Made by a program: the position numbers and the translations under genes
The notes under the pieces: generated by a model
Told to the model about the DNA's origin: nothing
What the model saw: the letters and a program-made list of their open reading frames with translations, nothing else
Databases searched by the model: none
NCBI RefSeq assembly: GCF_014534745.1
Contig: NZ_JACVVP010000001.1
Span: 186,001 to 250,000, forward strand
Length of the DNA stretch: 64,000 nt
Direction of reading: 5' to 3'
Source of the DNA: Flammeovirga sp. EKP202
Lineage (GTDB): Bacteria > Bacteroidota > Bacteroidia > Cytophagales > Flammeovirgaceae
Shown here: in pieces, positions 26,648 through 35,749 of the stretch
Numbering within the stretch: the first letter of the stretch is position 1
How the letters are laid out: each line of letters starts with the position of its first letter

Positions 26648-27682
26648 ATGAAAAAGACATTAGCGAGTGATAACTATTCGGGGACAAATCCTGAAATTAT
26701 TGAAGCATTGAGTAAAGTAAATATCGGACACCAAGGGTCTTATGGAGCAGATGATGCAACAGCTGGAGCCATTGCAGTTTTTCAGCAATTATTAAAAAAA
26801 GATATTGATGTTTATTTCACGATGAATGGTACAGGAGCCAATGTGACTGCTTTGTCTTCTGTTTGTCCATCTTACGGTGCCATTATTTGCTCTTCAGTGG
26901 CACACATTAATGTAGATGAATGTGGTGCACCTGAGAAATTTGGAGGATTTAAGTTACTCACTGTTGAAAAGGAAAACGGTAAATTATCTCCAGAAGATAT
27001 TGCTCCTTTTTTAGTGAATTTAGGTGAACAACATTGGTCGCAACCCAAAGTAGTTTCTATTACGCAAGCTACTGAGTATGGTACTGTTTATACTTGCGAG
27101 GAGATTAAAGCGATTGCAGATTACGCTCATCAAAATAACTTATTATTGCATGTTGATGGTGCTAGAATCAGTAATGCAGCAGTTTCATTGGGGGTTTCTT
27201 TTAAAGAAATGCTAGTGGATACAGGCGTTGATTTTATCTCATTTGGTGGAACTAAAAACGGTTTGATGTTTGGTGAGGCAGTCATATTTTTGAATACAGA
27301 GATCTCAGAAAACTACAAATTTGTTAGAAAACAAGGAATGCAGCTATTATCTAAAATGCGATATATAGCGGTTCAGTTCGAAACACTTTTTGGCTCTGAT
27401 CTGTGGAAAACAAATGCTTTACATGCCAATAAAATGGCTAAAAAATTGGCTGAAGGTTTAAGCAAAGTACCTGAAGTCACACTTACACAAGAAGTGCAGG
27501 CAAATGGTGTGTTTGCTATACTACCCAAAGAAGTGATACCGGCAATGCAGGAACAATCTCCTTTCTATGTTTGGAATGAACAAACAAACGAAGTCCGTCT
27601 GATGTGTTCTTTTGATACATCAGAAGAAGAGATTAACGCATTTATTGAAAAATTAGAGGCTCTTACTGCTACTACAGCTTAA
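26648..27682 (+). CDS. low-specificity L-threonine aldolase family (PLP, beta-eliminating lyase fold)
   Basis: A 344-residue PLP enzyme that splits threonine or allo-threonine into glycine and acetaldehyde. The N-terminal LASDNYSGTNPEIIEAL (about residues 4-20) and GSYGADDATAGA (about 31-42) are family marks. The PLP-binding Asp and nearby Arg are in LLHVDGARISNA (about 172-183), and the Schiff-base lysine is expected in SFGGTKNGLMFGEAV (about 197-211). The sequence belongs to the subgroup often found in Bacteroidota beside other beta-eliminating lyases, so exact substrate specificity is uncertain. It is monocistronic, with a terminator at 27732-27763. Confidence 0.88.
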   Translation: MKKTLASDNYSGTNPEIIEALSKVNIGHQGSYGADDATAGAIAVFQQLLKKDIDVYFTMNGTGANVTALSSVCPSYGAIICSSVAHINVDECGAPEKFGGFKLLTVEKENGKLSPEDIAPFLVNLGEQHWSQPKVVSITQATEYGTVYTCEEIKAIADYAHQNNLLLHVDGARISNAAVSLGVSFKEMLVDTGVDFISFGGTKNGLMFGEAVIFLNTEISENYKFVRKQGMQLLSKMRYIAVQFETLFGSDLWKTNALHANKMAKKLAEGLSKVPEVTLTQEVQANGVFAILPKEVIPAMQEQSPFYVWNEQTNEVRLMCSFDTSEEEINAFIEKLEALTATTA

Positions 27683-27731
27683 GTGTCTATTAAATAAAGG
27701 ATACTGATTTTGATAAAGTACTTTATAAATG

Positions 27732-27763
27732 AAGCCATGTATTTTACACAAAGTACATGGCTT
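27732..27763 (+). terminator. terminator of the threonine aldolase gene
   Basis: AAGCCATGTA (27732-27741) pairs perfectly with TACATGGCTT (27754-27763), then TTT. Confidence 0.85.
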
Positions 27764-27837
27764 TTTACATTTTGTTGAAACAATTATTACTTGAATTGGT
27801 TTATTGTTTATTGAAAACTCCTAACTATCTCCTCATT

Positions 27838-28275
27838 ATGAAAATCATTATTAAATACTCTTCTTTCATGTTCGTTGGATATCTATTATTATTCCTCATC
27901 ATGAGATTCCTAAATCTATATCATATTATAGAATTGAGAGCATTAAATTTTGTGATTCATGCCGGAGGTATCTTTTATGCATTTAAAGCATTACAAAAAG
28001 AAAATCCAAGTGATTTTGGTTACTTGTCAGGGTTTCTCAATGGCATGAGAATATCACTTTTGAGTGCTATACCTTTTGCCGTCTTTATGATGTTTTATCT
28101 GACTTTTATAGATCCTGAATTTTTACAGTATCTAAAAGACTCAGCACTTTCAGGAGCATACATCACAAAGGGAAAATTATTTATTGGTTTATGTGCGGAA
28201 GCCTTGGGTTCAGGGATTCTGATATCATATATAGCGATGAGATACACTTTACTACTTTCTTCTTATCGCTCATAA
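27838..28275 (+). CDS. DUF4199 family membrane protein
   Basis: A 145-residue protein starting at ATG 27838 (MKIIIKYSSFMFVGYLL). The longer frame from 27757 begins inside a terminator hairpin and is rejected. Four transmembrane segments are apparent, with the family pattern FGYLSGFLNGMRISLLSAIPFAVFM (about residues 60-84) between segments two and three. DUF4199 proteins are common in Bacteroidota and their function is not known. It is a single-gene unit with a terminator on each side. Confidence 0.82.
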   Translation: MKIIIKYSSFMFVGYLLLFLIMRFLNLYHIIELRALNFVIHAGGIFYAFKALQKENPSDFGYLSGFLNGMRISLLSAIPFAVFMMFYLTFIDPEFLQYLKDSALSGAYITKGKLFIGLCAEALGSGILISYIAMRYTLLLSSYRS

Positions 28276-28317
28276 TTAAGACTATCAACTATAGACAAAT
28301 TAGACCTACAAGCTGGA

Positions 28318-28344
28318 AACCTCATGGATTTAGTCCGTGAGGTT
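28318..28344 (+). terminator. terminator of the DUF4199 gene
   Basis: AACCTCATGGA (28318-28328) pairs with TCCGTGAGGTT (28334-28344) with one G-U, followed by a T-rich tail. Between here and 28681 I see only AT-rich sequence. Confidence 0.85.
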
Positions 28345-28681
28345 TTTTATTTTTTTAAGCGATAAATGTTAGAGTGAAGTGCTCAAAGTGTAAAAATATT
28401 CTTCTGGCATGAGAAGTAATTTTTTGTAGGCTATAAGTATTTGTAGATGTGTGGTTTATTTTATGTTTAAAATTGATGGTGAAGTAATGAAGTATTGAGG
28501 ATGAAAACTTGAAGTATTGAAATCTGACGTGATTTTGTGCTGTTTCATTAGATTTCGAAATGAATGTTTAGTGCCGGTAAAGAATAATTATAATGGACTA
28601 GGAAACTCGTTATTCCTTATCAATGTCAAATAATTATTTCTACTTTTTGCAGGCTCATTATTCACTAACCGAATCATAACA

Positions 28682-28708
28682 ACTGATTTCAAACCAGCAG
28701 AAATCAGT
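28682..28708 (+). promoter_or_regulatory. hairpin in the leader of T9SS cargo gene 1
   Basis: ACTGATTTC (28682-28690) pairs perfectly with GAAATCAGT (28700-28708), eight bases before the ATG at 28717. It could modulate ribosome access. No T tract follows, so it is not a terminator. Confidence 0.4.
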
Positions 28709-28716
28709 GAAATTAA

Positions 28717-29859
28717 ATGAACAGACAGATGAAAAAGATAGGCTGCTTAACGCTATTACTGTGGGTATATAGTGTTCAGTTCATACATGCTCAATGTTTA
28801 CAAGATTTGACTCTTGGAGCTTTTGATAACTATTACCTTCCTTCAGATTATAATTTATGTTCTGATTTGCGTGCCGATTTATCAGGAGCAAATGGCATTA
28901 CAAGTGCAACAGTACCTGCTTCGAGTTTAACTATTCCATCAGGTTCAGACATCACCATTACTGCTACTACTTTTTCAATTTTTTATCTCAATTTAATCAT
29001 TGAAGAAAATGCAATTCTTCGTATCGAAGGAAATATGCAGATTGAAGATGCGGATGTGTATGTTTCGAGTTATCAGATTGATGGGCAACTCATAGTAAGT
29101 GGAGACCTATCAACTAGCGCTTGGAGTTTTGAAAATAATGGAGTTGGAGAAAACATCATGATCAATGGAAATGGTTCTGTTCAGGTGGGAGGAAACTTTA
29201 ATAGTGGAACAATTAATCCAGATTATATCTCGGATGGAATCACTTGGGATCTGGATTGCGATAATATCACGGGAAGTCTGTATTGTAGTGACCTTCCTGT
29301 AGAACTTACTTACTTTCAAGCTTCTCCAAAAGAAGGATCAGTTCTTTTAGAATGGGAAACTGCTACTGAAATAAATGCCTCTCATTTTGAAATTGAAAAA
29401 ACTTCAGACCGAAAAGTATGGGAGAAAATTGGAACCCTTAAGGCCTCGGGTAATTCTCAAGTACCGATTGCCTATCAATTTGAAGATAAAGTACCTTATT
29501 CATCGACTTATTACCGTTTGAAACAGATAGATTTTGATGGGACTTTCGCTTACTATGGTCCTATATCAGTGATGTATCATGCGGAGCAACAACTTTTAAA
29601 TGCGACAATCATTCCTAACCGCATTACCAATGGAGAAGAATTTCAACTGAGTATATCCGGTTTAAGAGAGGATAATGATATGCAGATACAGATTTATAAC
29701 AGCCAAGGTCATCAAGTATATTCTGAAGAAGTTCAAAGTATCAAAGCTCACAATTTTTTAAAGACCATCAATTTTACAAGCCAATTAGCATCAGGAATGT
29801 ATTACGTTATCATCAAGTCGGGAAAGGATAGTACCACTAAGAAGCTTATGGTAAATTAG
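28717..29859 (+). CDS. T9SS cargo protein, tandem family member 1
   Basis: A 380-residue secreted protein with a signal peptide (YSVQFIHAQ). Its variable N-terminal region (about residues 27-190) is beta-rich, with NAILRIEGNMQIEDADVYV- and DGQLIVSGDL-like strands suggesting a small beta-helix. A conserved FN3-like module (about 192-290) includes LPVELTYFQASPKEGSVLLE, TATEINASHFEIEK and YYRLKQIDFDG. A type-A T9SS sorting domain (about 300-380) ends SGMYYVIIKSGKD...KLMVN. T9SS tails direct export across the outer membrane, often with surface attachment. ATG 28729 is an alternative start. It is the first of five neighbouring paralogues. Confidence 0.85.
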   Translation: MNRQMKKIGCLTLLLWVYSVQFIHAQCLQDLTLGAFDNYYLPSDYNLCSDLRADLSGANGITSATVPASSLTIPSGSDITITATTFSIFYLNLIIEENAILRIEGNMQIEDADVYVSSYQIDGQLIVSGDLSTSAWSFENNGVGENIMINGNGSVQVGGNFNSGTINPDYISDGITWDLDCDNITGSLYCSDLPVELTYFQASPKEGSVLLEWETATEINASHFEIEKTSDRKVWEKIGTLKASGNSQVPIAYQFEDKVPYSSTYYRLKQIDFDGTFAYYGPISVMYHAEQQLLNATIIPNRITNGEEFQLSISGLREDNDMQIQIYNSQGHQVYSEEVQSIKAHNFLKTINFTSQLASGMYYVIIKSGKDSTTKKLMVN

Positions 29860-30240
29860 AACACAAATTGGCAATTACATATCATAAAATCGAATGTTAT
29901 GAAAATAGGATTTTACGAAGTGAAAATAGATGTTTATTTATAATAATTGTAATTATTACGTTGTTAAACTAAGAAGTGCTTTAAAATTAGATTTTATGAA
30001 TAAAAAATTGGATTTGTTAAATGTTATGGAACAATTTTGTTGTTAACATTGTTTTGATATATTTGTCTAATAATCTATGAGTTAGATATAACGGACAAGT
30101 CAAGTTTTTACGTTAGAACTAGTAAACTATTGTACTTTTACGTTTGTTTACACTTTTTGTGTTATTTTTTTGAAGCTCTAAATTAACCACAACAACCAAC
30201 TTCAATCATGCTGCAGTTGGTAAGATAAATTGACCTACTT

Positions 30241-31458
30241 ATGAAGAAGATATACTTTTTGATATTATTATTTTCACTATCATTTAATATAGCTGCATTT
30301 GCTCAATGTGTATTTGATGTAGTAACGCCTGATTTTAGTAATAATTATATACTAGATGACAATACAGCATATACAATGTGTTCTAGCAATGATGAAGGAT
30401 CCTATGTTGGTTTTACTGGTGTTTTAAATTCAAATCCAGATGATTACCCAACTTTGATTGTTGATTCTGATGTTATTATTGAAGTAGGTGAATTTGTTTT
30501 AGGAGAGGCCAAATTAATTATTAATGAGGAGGCTAGTTTAACAATCAATGGAGATTTACTAATGGGTGAATCTGATGGATTTATTAATGATTATGAATCA
30601 AGGTTTATTATTAATGGAGCATTAAATGTTAATGGGAATATTCATGTAGCTCAGTATAGTATTTTCAGCGGTAGGTTCAACAAATTAGACCCAACAAATG
30701 TATCGCAAGGAGAAAATATTACGATAGATTTTGGTAGTAATGGATCTATTGAGGTTACTGGTGTATTCAATTCGGGAGGTATTGATATGGATAATATCAC
30801 AAACCCCAATTTTGTTTTTAAAGGATCTGACGACCCATGTACAGATAATCGAGTGACAGGGAACTTATCAGATGCCGCATATTGTAATGACCTCCCAGTA
30901 GAACTCACCTATTTCCAAGCATCATCAAAAGAAGAAACTGTTTTACTAGAATGGGAAACAGCTTCAGAGATCAATGCCTCTCATTTTGAAGTGCAAAGGT
31001 CAGCAGATAGAAAAACATGGGAAACGTTGGGGCGTGTACAAGCAAGTGGCAATTCACAAATGGCTATATCCTATAAGTTTGAAGATAATGAAGCATTACC
31101 AACGGCGTATTATAGACTGAAGCAAGTTGATTTGGATGAGGCCTACGAATTTTTTGGACCGGTTCAAGTAGCATTAAGTGGAGTCGATATTCCACTATCG
31201 TTACTGATTATGCCTAATAATATAAGTAGTGGAGAAAAAATACAGTTTAGCCTTTCAGGTTTAAATGTGGGTAGTAATGTTGATATATCAGTGTATGATA
31301 GTCAAGGTAACGTACTTTATTCTGAAATAGAAGAAGACATAACCTCTGAAGTTTTATTGAAACCTATGGATTTCACTGCTTCATTAGGTTCAGGAATGTA
31401 TTATGTCGTTGTAAAATCAGGAAAAGATATCGTGAAAGAAAAACTCTTAATCAGATAA
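30241..31458 (+). CDS. T9SS cargo protein, tandem family member 2
   Basis: A 405-residue secreted protein (signal peptide ending AAFAQ). The N-terminal variable part (about residues 24-215) has beta-helix-like turns such as ASLTINGDLLMGES and SRFIINGALNVNGNIHV. The conserved module starts DLPVELTYFQASSKEETVLL (about 218) and continues TASEINASHFEVQRS and YYRLKQVDLDE. The sorting tail ends SGMYYVVVKSGKDIVKEKLL-IR. Parts of its 3' end are identical at DNA level to member 4, suggesting recent duplication or conversion. The preceding gap 29860-30240 holds no gene or clear terminator. A terminator follows at 31492-31516. Confidence 0.85.
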   Translation: MKKIYFLILLFSLSFNIAAFAQCVFDVVTPDFSNNYILDDNTAYTMCSSNDEGSYVGFTGVLNSNPDDYPTLIVDSDVIIEVGEFVLGEAKLIINEEASLTINGDLLMGESDGFINDYESRFIINGALNVNGNIHVAQYSIFSGRFNKLDPTNVSQGENITIDFGSNGSIEVTGVFNSGGIDMDNITNPNFVFKGSDDPCTDNRVTGNLSDAAYCNDLPVELTYFQASSKEETVLLEWETASEINASHFEVQRSADRKTWETLGRVQASGNSQMAISYKFEDNEALPTAYYRLKQVDLDEAYEFFGPVQVALSGVDIPLSLLIMPNNISSGEKIQFSLSGLNVGSNVDISVYDSQGNVLYSEIEEDITSEVLLKPMDFTASLGSGMYYVVVKSGKDIVKEKLLIR

Positions 31459-31491
31459 GAAAGAAGATAAAATATCAAATTTAATAAATGG

Positions 31492-31516
31492 GGTCCGTAG
31501 TGTTTTACTATGGACC
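31492..31516 (+). terminator. terminator of T9SS member 2
   Basis: GGTCCGTAGT (31492-31501) pairs with ACTATGGACC (31507-31516) with one G-U, then TTTTT. The remaining gap to 32149 (over 600 bases) is AT-rich and shows nothing I can identify. Confidence 0.85.
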
Positions 31517-32149
31517 TTTTTGCATTTTATTCTCTCAAAAGTGAGAAATTAATGACTACTTTTTTTTCATTAACAAAATAATTTTAGGCACAAACTACCG
31601 TTTTTTCAATTCAGTTCTAATAGGAGAATTTTGAGGAGTTTAGAGTACGTTTCAAATAGGTACTTTCCGTTATGTTTTTATATGAAATGAAATCTCTTTA
31701 TGAGTGCATGTAATAAAAACAAAGAACTAGATAAAAAAGAGTGAAACCTTGCCTTTTTTGGAGGAACTTTTTATCAAATTTTAGATCAGTACTCTAATCT
31801 GTTTGAATATTTGAATTTTATGTATTCTTATAACATTTTGCATTATTTTAATAAATATGCCGTAAAGACGACTATTTATTATGATGTAAAGCCTCTAAAG
31901 TTCAAATGTTAATATACTGTCCTTCACTTGTTTCATCAAAAACTTTTACAATATTTGTAATATCTAACGATGTCATAAATCGTTGAAAATGATCTAAATA
32001 TAATTCTTTATTGAAAATATTAATGCTTTAGCTACCTAATAGCTCGCTCATAGTTTTAACCCACTCATTCTCAATTAAAATTTTAGCTCAAGTTGTTTTC
32101 AGGAGTTACATAGACCAGCTGTAATTACTGAAAATGAAATTAATTAATC

Positions 32150-33241
32150 ATGAAAAAATATTACTGCTTTTTCTTACTACTATTTACTGCTCAATTTTTA
32201 TATGGACAATGTGAGCCTGTAGATGAAGTTCCATACACGTCGAGTTGTACTTATGATGCACCAGGAGATGATGTTGATAATTCGGGAGATGATATTAGAG
32301 TATCTGACAGTGGTGACCCTCTGAATCCTACAGTTGTAACTTGGAATGTCAATTCTTATACGGTAAGAGGATGGACACTGATCTTCTTAACTAATTTTGG
32401 AAATCTTACAGTTGACGAAGGTACCACATTAACCATTAATGGAGATTTTATCATGGCAGAACTAGGGGTCGTTACGGTCAATGGTACATTAAATATTTAC
32501 GGAGATGTTTCACACAATATAGGAACATCAATTGGTGATCGATTTATAATTGGTCCTACTGGGGTTGTAAATGTCTTTGGGGATTTAGATTTATCAGGTC
32601 CTTTTGGAACAGGAGTTTTTGGTAGAGTGGAAGGGCAATTAAATGTAACAGGAACGATTGCGGGTACTGAGAACCTTCCTGTAGAATTGACTTATCTAAA
32701 GGCATCTCAATCCGAAGGTGATATCGTGATTGAATGGGAAACGGCTACTGAAGTTAATGCATCTCACTTTGATGTTGAAAGATCTACCGATAGAAAAACT
32801 TGGGAAAAGGTAGGAACTCTTCAAGCGGAAGGAAATTCTCAGACAGCAATTTATTATCAATTTGAAGATGAAAGTCCATTACCTCGTGCATATTATCGTT
32901 TGAAACAAGTAGATTTTGATGATGCATATGTTTATTATGGTCCTATTGTGGTTAGCCATCATGGAGTAAAACAGTCATTACAAGCTATGATCTTGCCTAA
33001 TCATATTTCTGGTGGTGAAGAAGTGCAATTTAGCATGTCAGGCTTAAGTGAAGGTAGTGATGTATATATTCAGGTTTTTAATAACAATGGGCATCGAATA
33101 CATTTTGAAGAAATTAGTAATATCAACTCAAATAACCTCCTTAGGACAATGGATTTTACAAGTCAGCTTGGGTCAGGTATGTATTATATCGTTATCAAGT
33201 CTGGACAAAGTACAGTGAAGGAGAGGCTTCTTGTGAATTAA
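32150..33241 (+). CDS. T9SS cargo protein, tandem family member 3
   Basis: A 363-residue secreted protein (signal peptide ending FLYGQ). Its variable region (about residues 20-175) begins with a Cys/Asp-rich stretch and has short beta repeats (TTLTINGDFIMAELG, GTLNIYGDVSHNIG, GVVNVFGDLDLSG), the clearest beta-helix-like series in the family. The conserved module begins NLPVELTYLKASQSEGDIVI (about 176), with TATEVNASHFDVERS. The type-A sorting tail ends SGMYYIVIKSGQS...RLLVN. It has its own terminator, so it is a separate transcription unit. Confidence 0.85.
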   Translation: MKKYYCFFLLLFTAQFLYGQCEPVDEVPYTSSCTYDAPGDDVDNSGDDIRVSDSGDPLNPTVVTWNVNSYTVRGWTLIFLTNFGNLTVDEGTTLTINGDFIMAELGVVTVNGTLNIYGDVSHNIGTSIGDRFIIGPTGVVNVFGDLDLSGPFGTGVFGRVEGQLNVTGTIAGTENLPVELTYLKASQSEGDIVIEWETATEVNASHFDVERSTDRKTWEKVGTLQAEGNSQTAIYYQFEDESPLPRAYYRLKQVDFDDAYVYYGPIVVSHHGVKQSLQAMILPNHISGGEEVQFSMSGLSEGSDVYIQVFNNNGHRIHFEEISNINSNNLLRTMDFTSQLGSGMYYIVIKSGQSTVKERLLVN

Positions 33242-33295
33242 TGGACAAAGATATTGAAGTAAACTTCCAACACATTATACTATAGTACTAAACGC

Positions 33296-33328
33296 AAAGC
33301 TCATAGAATTAACCATTCTATGGGCTTT
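33296..33328 (+). terminator. terminator of T9SS member 3
   Basis: A 14-bp stem, AAAGCTCATAGAAT (33296-33309) with ATTCTATGGGCTTT (33315-33328) and one G-U, is followed by TTTATT. Confidence 0.9.
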
Positions 33329-33498
33329 TTTATTCCCCTTTTGTCCATTATTATGTTTTTTTAAGTATTGTAAATGATAATTGGCTTAATTTTTAACTAT
33401 TCGATAAGTAATATTAAATGTTGATATAGTCCTAATTTTTTTGTGATAAAAACGACCAAACAAGCGGACACAACTTACTCTACAAACTTAATTCTGAT

Positions 33499-35337
33499 AT
33501 GATAAACTTCGTCGACTACTACAGACCGTTATTCCTATCATTTATTCTTCTGATCAACTATAATGTATTTGCAGAAGATGGGTGCTCAACCGATTACTCC
33601 TCTGGACAGGTGACGGTTGGAAATGGGAATTTGACATTTGAAGATAATTGTCAAATATTTTTAGAATCAGCTCTAACATTTACAAATGATAGATCATCAC
33701 GAACTATTACAATAGGTAGTCCAATTGAAAGTACTACTGTATTAATCGAGGCATCTGAGGTTGTATTAGATGCCGAATCTAATGAAAGGTTATTAGAACT
33801 TATAATTGAAAAAGAAGATACTTTAGTAATCATCGGAGACCTAGTTCTATATAACTACAGTACTATTACAGTCAAAGAAGAGGGAGTGCTAATTGTTGAT
33901 GGTAGTATAATTACTCAAGGGGGAGAAGGGAATTATGAACCTTCAAGTTTAGTCAATATCAATATTGAGACTGGAGGTGAAATTCATATTAATAATGATG
34001 CAATTCTCAATTATGCATCTGGTAATATAGAAGGTTTAATATTTGTACCCAATGGAAATTTAGTGACTTATACACAAGAATTTAAAGATAATGATGCACC
34101 TTGGTGGTTATGGCTTATTTATTTTTTAACGCCGGACTCTGATTTAAAAGATATTGTAAAGGATACAATAGATCAGATTGAAAACCAAGGTACAATAGGT
34201 GATATTGATTTAGATAAAATTAAAGAGGAATATCCACAAAATGTTCATAATCCATTTATTAAAGATTACACTATAGATGTTGAATTTCCATTAAGTGCCA
34301 ACGGTCTTAATTTCTTTGATGAAACTGGAGTATATACTCAATCCATTTTTACTGAAAGTAATTTGGCGGATATTATTTCTGGAGGTAATATTTTAAGTTT
34401 ATTGGATAAGGAGGTAGTATTTACAGTACAAAGTGTTGAGGATAAAGATTGTCTTTTATTTTCTTCTTATGAAGTTAATTCAATTGGAAGTTTGAAAGAG
34501 GCTTTAAGTGAAATGACTTGGAAATTACCTAGTACGATTGAAACAGAGATTGAAAAAAGAAATGATGGTCAAGAATCAGATAATGAGATGATATTAGACT
34601 ACTTCCAAAACAAGACGATTAAAATTGAAGTAGTAAATGCTGGTACTGTTACTGACCGTATTCTTGTGGATACAAATCTAGGAGGTAGTAATACAAGAAT
34701 AACAGCAACTACAGCAGAGAAGTCAAGCGAAGAAATTCTTGTAGATTTCGCAAGCCAAGTACCAGATGACCTACCAGTAGAGTTGACTTATTTCAGAAGT
34801 CAAATTAAAGAGGATGAAGTTCACCTAGAATGGGAAACAGCTTCAGAAATCAATGCCTCTCATTTTGAAGTACAACGTTCCTTAAATCGTAAAAATTGGA
34901 ATACGATTGGGAATGTGGAAGCAAGCGGTAATTCTCAAACGGCCATAAAATATACCTTTATAGATGATGCTCCATTGTCGATGGCTTATTATAGATTGAA
35001 GCAGGTTGATTTTGATGAGGTTTATGAATTTTTCGGACCAATATCAGTCAAGTTAGAAGAAATGGAGGAAACATTGAGCTTATTAATTATGCCTAATGTT
35101 GTATCAAGTGGTGAAACAATACAATTTAGTTTTGCAGGATTAAATACTGGTACAAGCATCAATTTACAAGTATATAACTCGAATGGATATCTTGTATATG
35201 AGGAAGTAATAGAGGATATAAATACAACAAATCTGCTGAAGTCAATGCAATTCACACAGCAATTAATCTCAGGAATGTATTATGTCGTTGTAAAATCAGG
35301 AAAAGATATTGTGAAAGAAAAACTTTTGATCAATTAA
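33499..35337 (+). CDS. T9SS cargo protein, tandem family member 4
   Basis: A 612-residue secreted protein. The signal peptide (LFLSFILLINYNVFA) is followed by a longer variable region (about residues 25-425). It includes early beta-repeat-like strands (KEDTLVIIGDLVLYN, EGVLIVDGSIITQ) and a later acidic, aliphatic domain unlike its siblings. The conserved module starts DLPVELTYFRSQIKEDEVHL (about 427) with TASEINASHFEVQRS and YYRLKQVDFDE. The tail ends SGMYYVVVKSGKDIVKEKLL-IN. The tail is nearly the same as in member 2 at DNA level while the front halves are unrelated, so the module appears to have been recombined onto different heads. Confidence 0.85.
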   Translation: MINFVDYYRPLFLSFILLINYNVFAEDGCSTDYSSGQVTVGNGNLTFEDNCQIFLESALTFTNDRSSRTITIGSPIESTTVLIEASEVVLDAESNERLLELIIEKEDTLVIIGDLVLYNYSTITVKEEGVLIVDGSIITQGGEGNYEPSSLVNINIETGGEIHINNDAILNYASGNIEGLIFVPNGNLVTYTQEFKDNDAPWWLWLIYFLTPDSDLKDIVKDTIDQIENQGTIGDIDLDKIKEEYPQNVHNPFIKDYTIDVEFPLSANGLNFFDETGVYTQSIFTESNLADIISGGNILSLLDKEVVFTVQSVEDKDCLLFSSYEVNSIGSLKEALSEMTWKLPSTIETEIEKRNDGQESDNEMILDYFQNKTIKIEVVNAGTVTDRILVDTNLGGSNTRITATTAEKSSEEILVDFASQVPDDLPVELTYFRSQIKEDEVHLEWETASEINASHFEVQRSLNRKNWNTIGNVEASGNSQTAIKYTFIDDAPLSMAYYRLKQVDFDEVYEFFGPISVKLEEMEETLSLLIMPNVVSSGETIQFSFAGLNTGTSINLQVYNSNGYLVYEEVIEDINTTNLLKSMQFTQQLISGMYYVVVKSGKDIVKEKLLIN

Positions 35338-35380
35338 TAAACTCGTTGTCACTACATGGATGCGTGATTAAAAATTAGAT

Positions 35381-35411
35381 AATCCCATAGTTTTGTTAAA
35401 ACTATGGGATT
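35381..35411 (+). terminator. terminator of T9SS member 4
   Basis: A perfect 14-bp stem, AATCCCATAGTTTT (35381-35394) with AAAACTATGGGATT (35398-35411), then ATTTTAT. The gap from here to 35749 shows no gene. Confidence 0.9.
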
Positions 35412-35749
35412 ATTTTATGACCTAATTTCCCTTAAAAATTGACTTCTAAAACATATTTTAAGAAATGTAAGAAAAAAGCTAAGCTGAGAATGTATTTCCC
35501 TTTAAAACAATAATTATATGGATAATAGCTTCTTATTTTCATTTTTTAGAATGTATGATTATTTCAAGAAAGGTTACATCTACCTCTTTTTTTTATCACT
35601 AAGACCTAAGAAACATACGGTTTCATATTTCCCTAATCTCAACACAACAAACACTATTGCGTTAGACATTACGACCACTGCAATGATTTAAAATACAATG
35701 ACTAATCGTTTAATTGAGATTAACTATTTCTTGTGAAAATTTCTTTACT

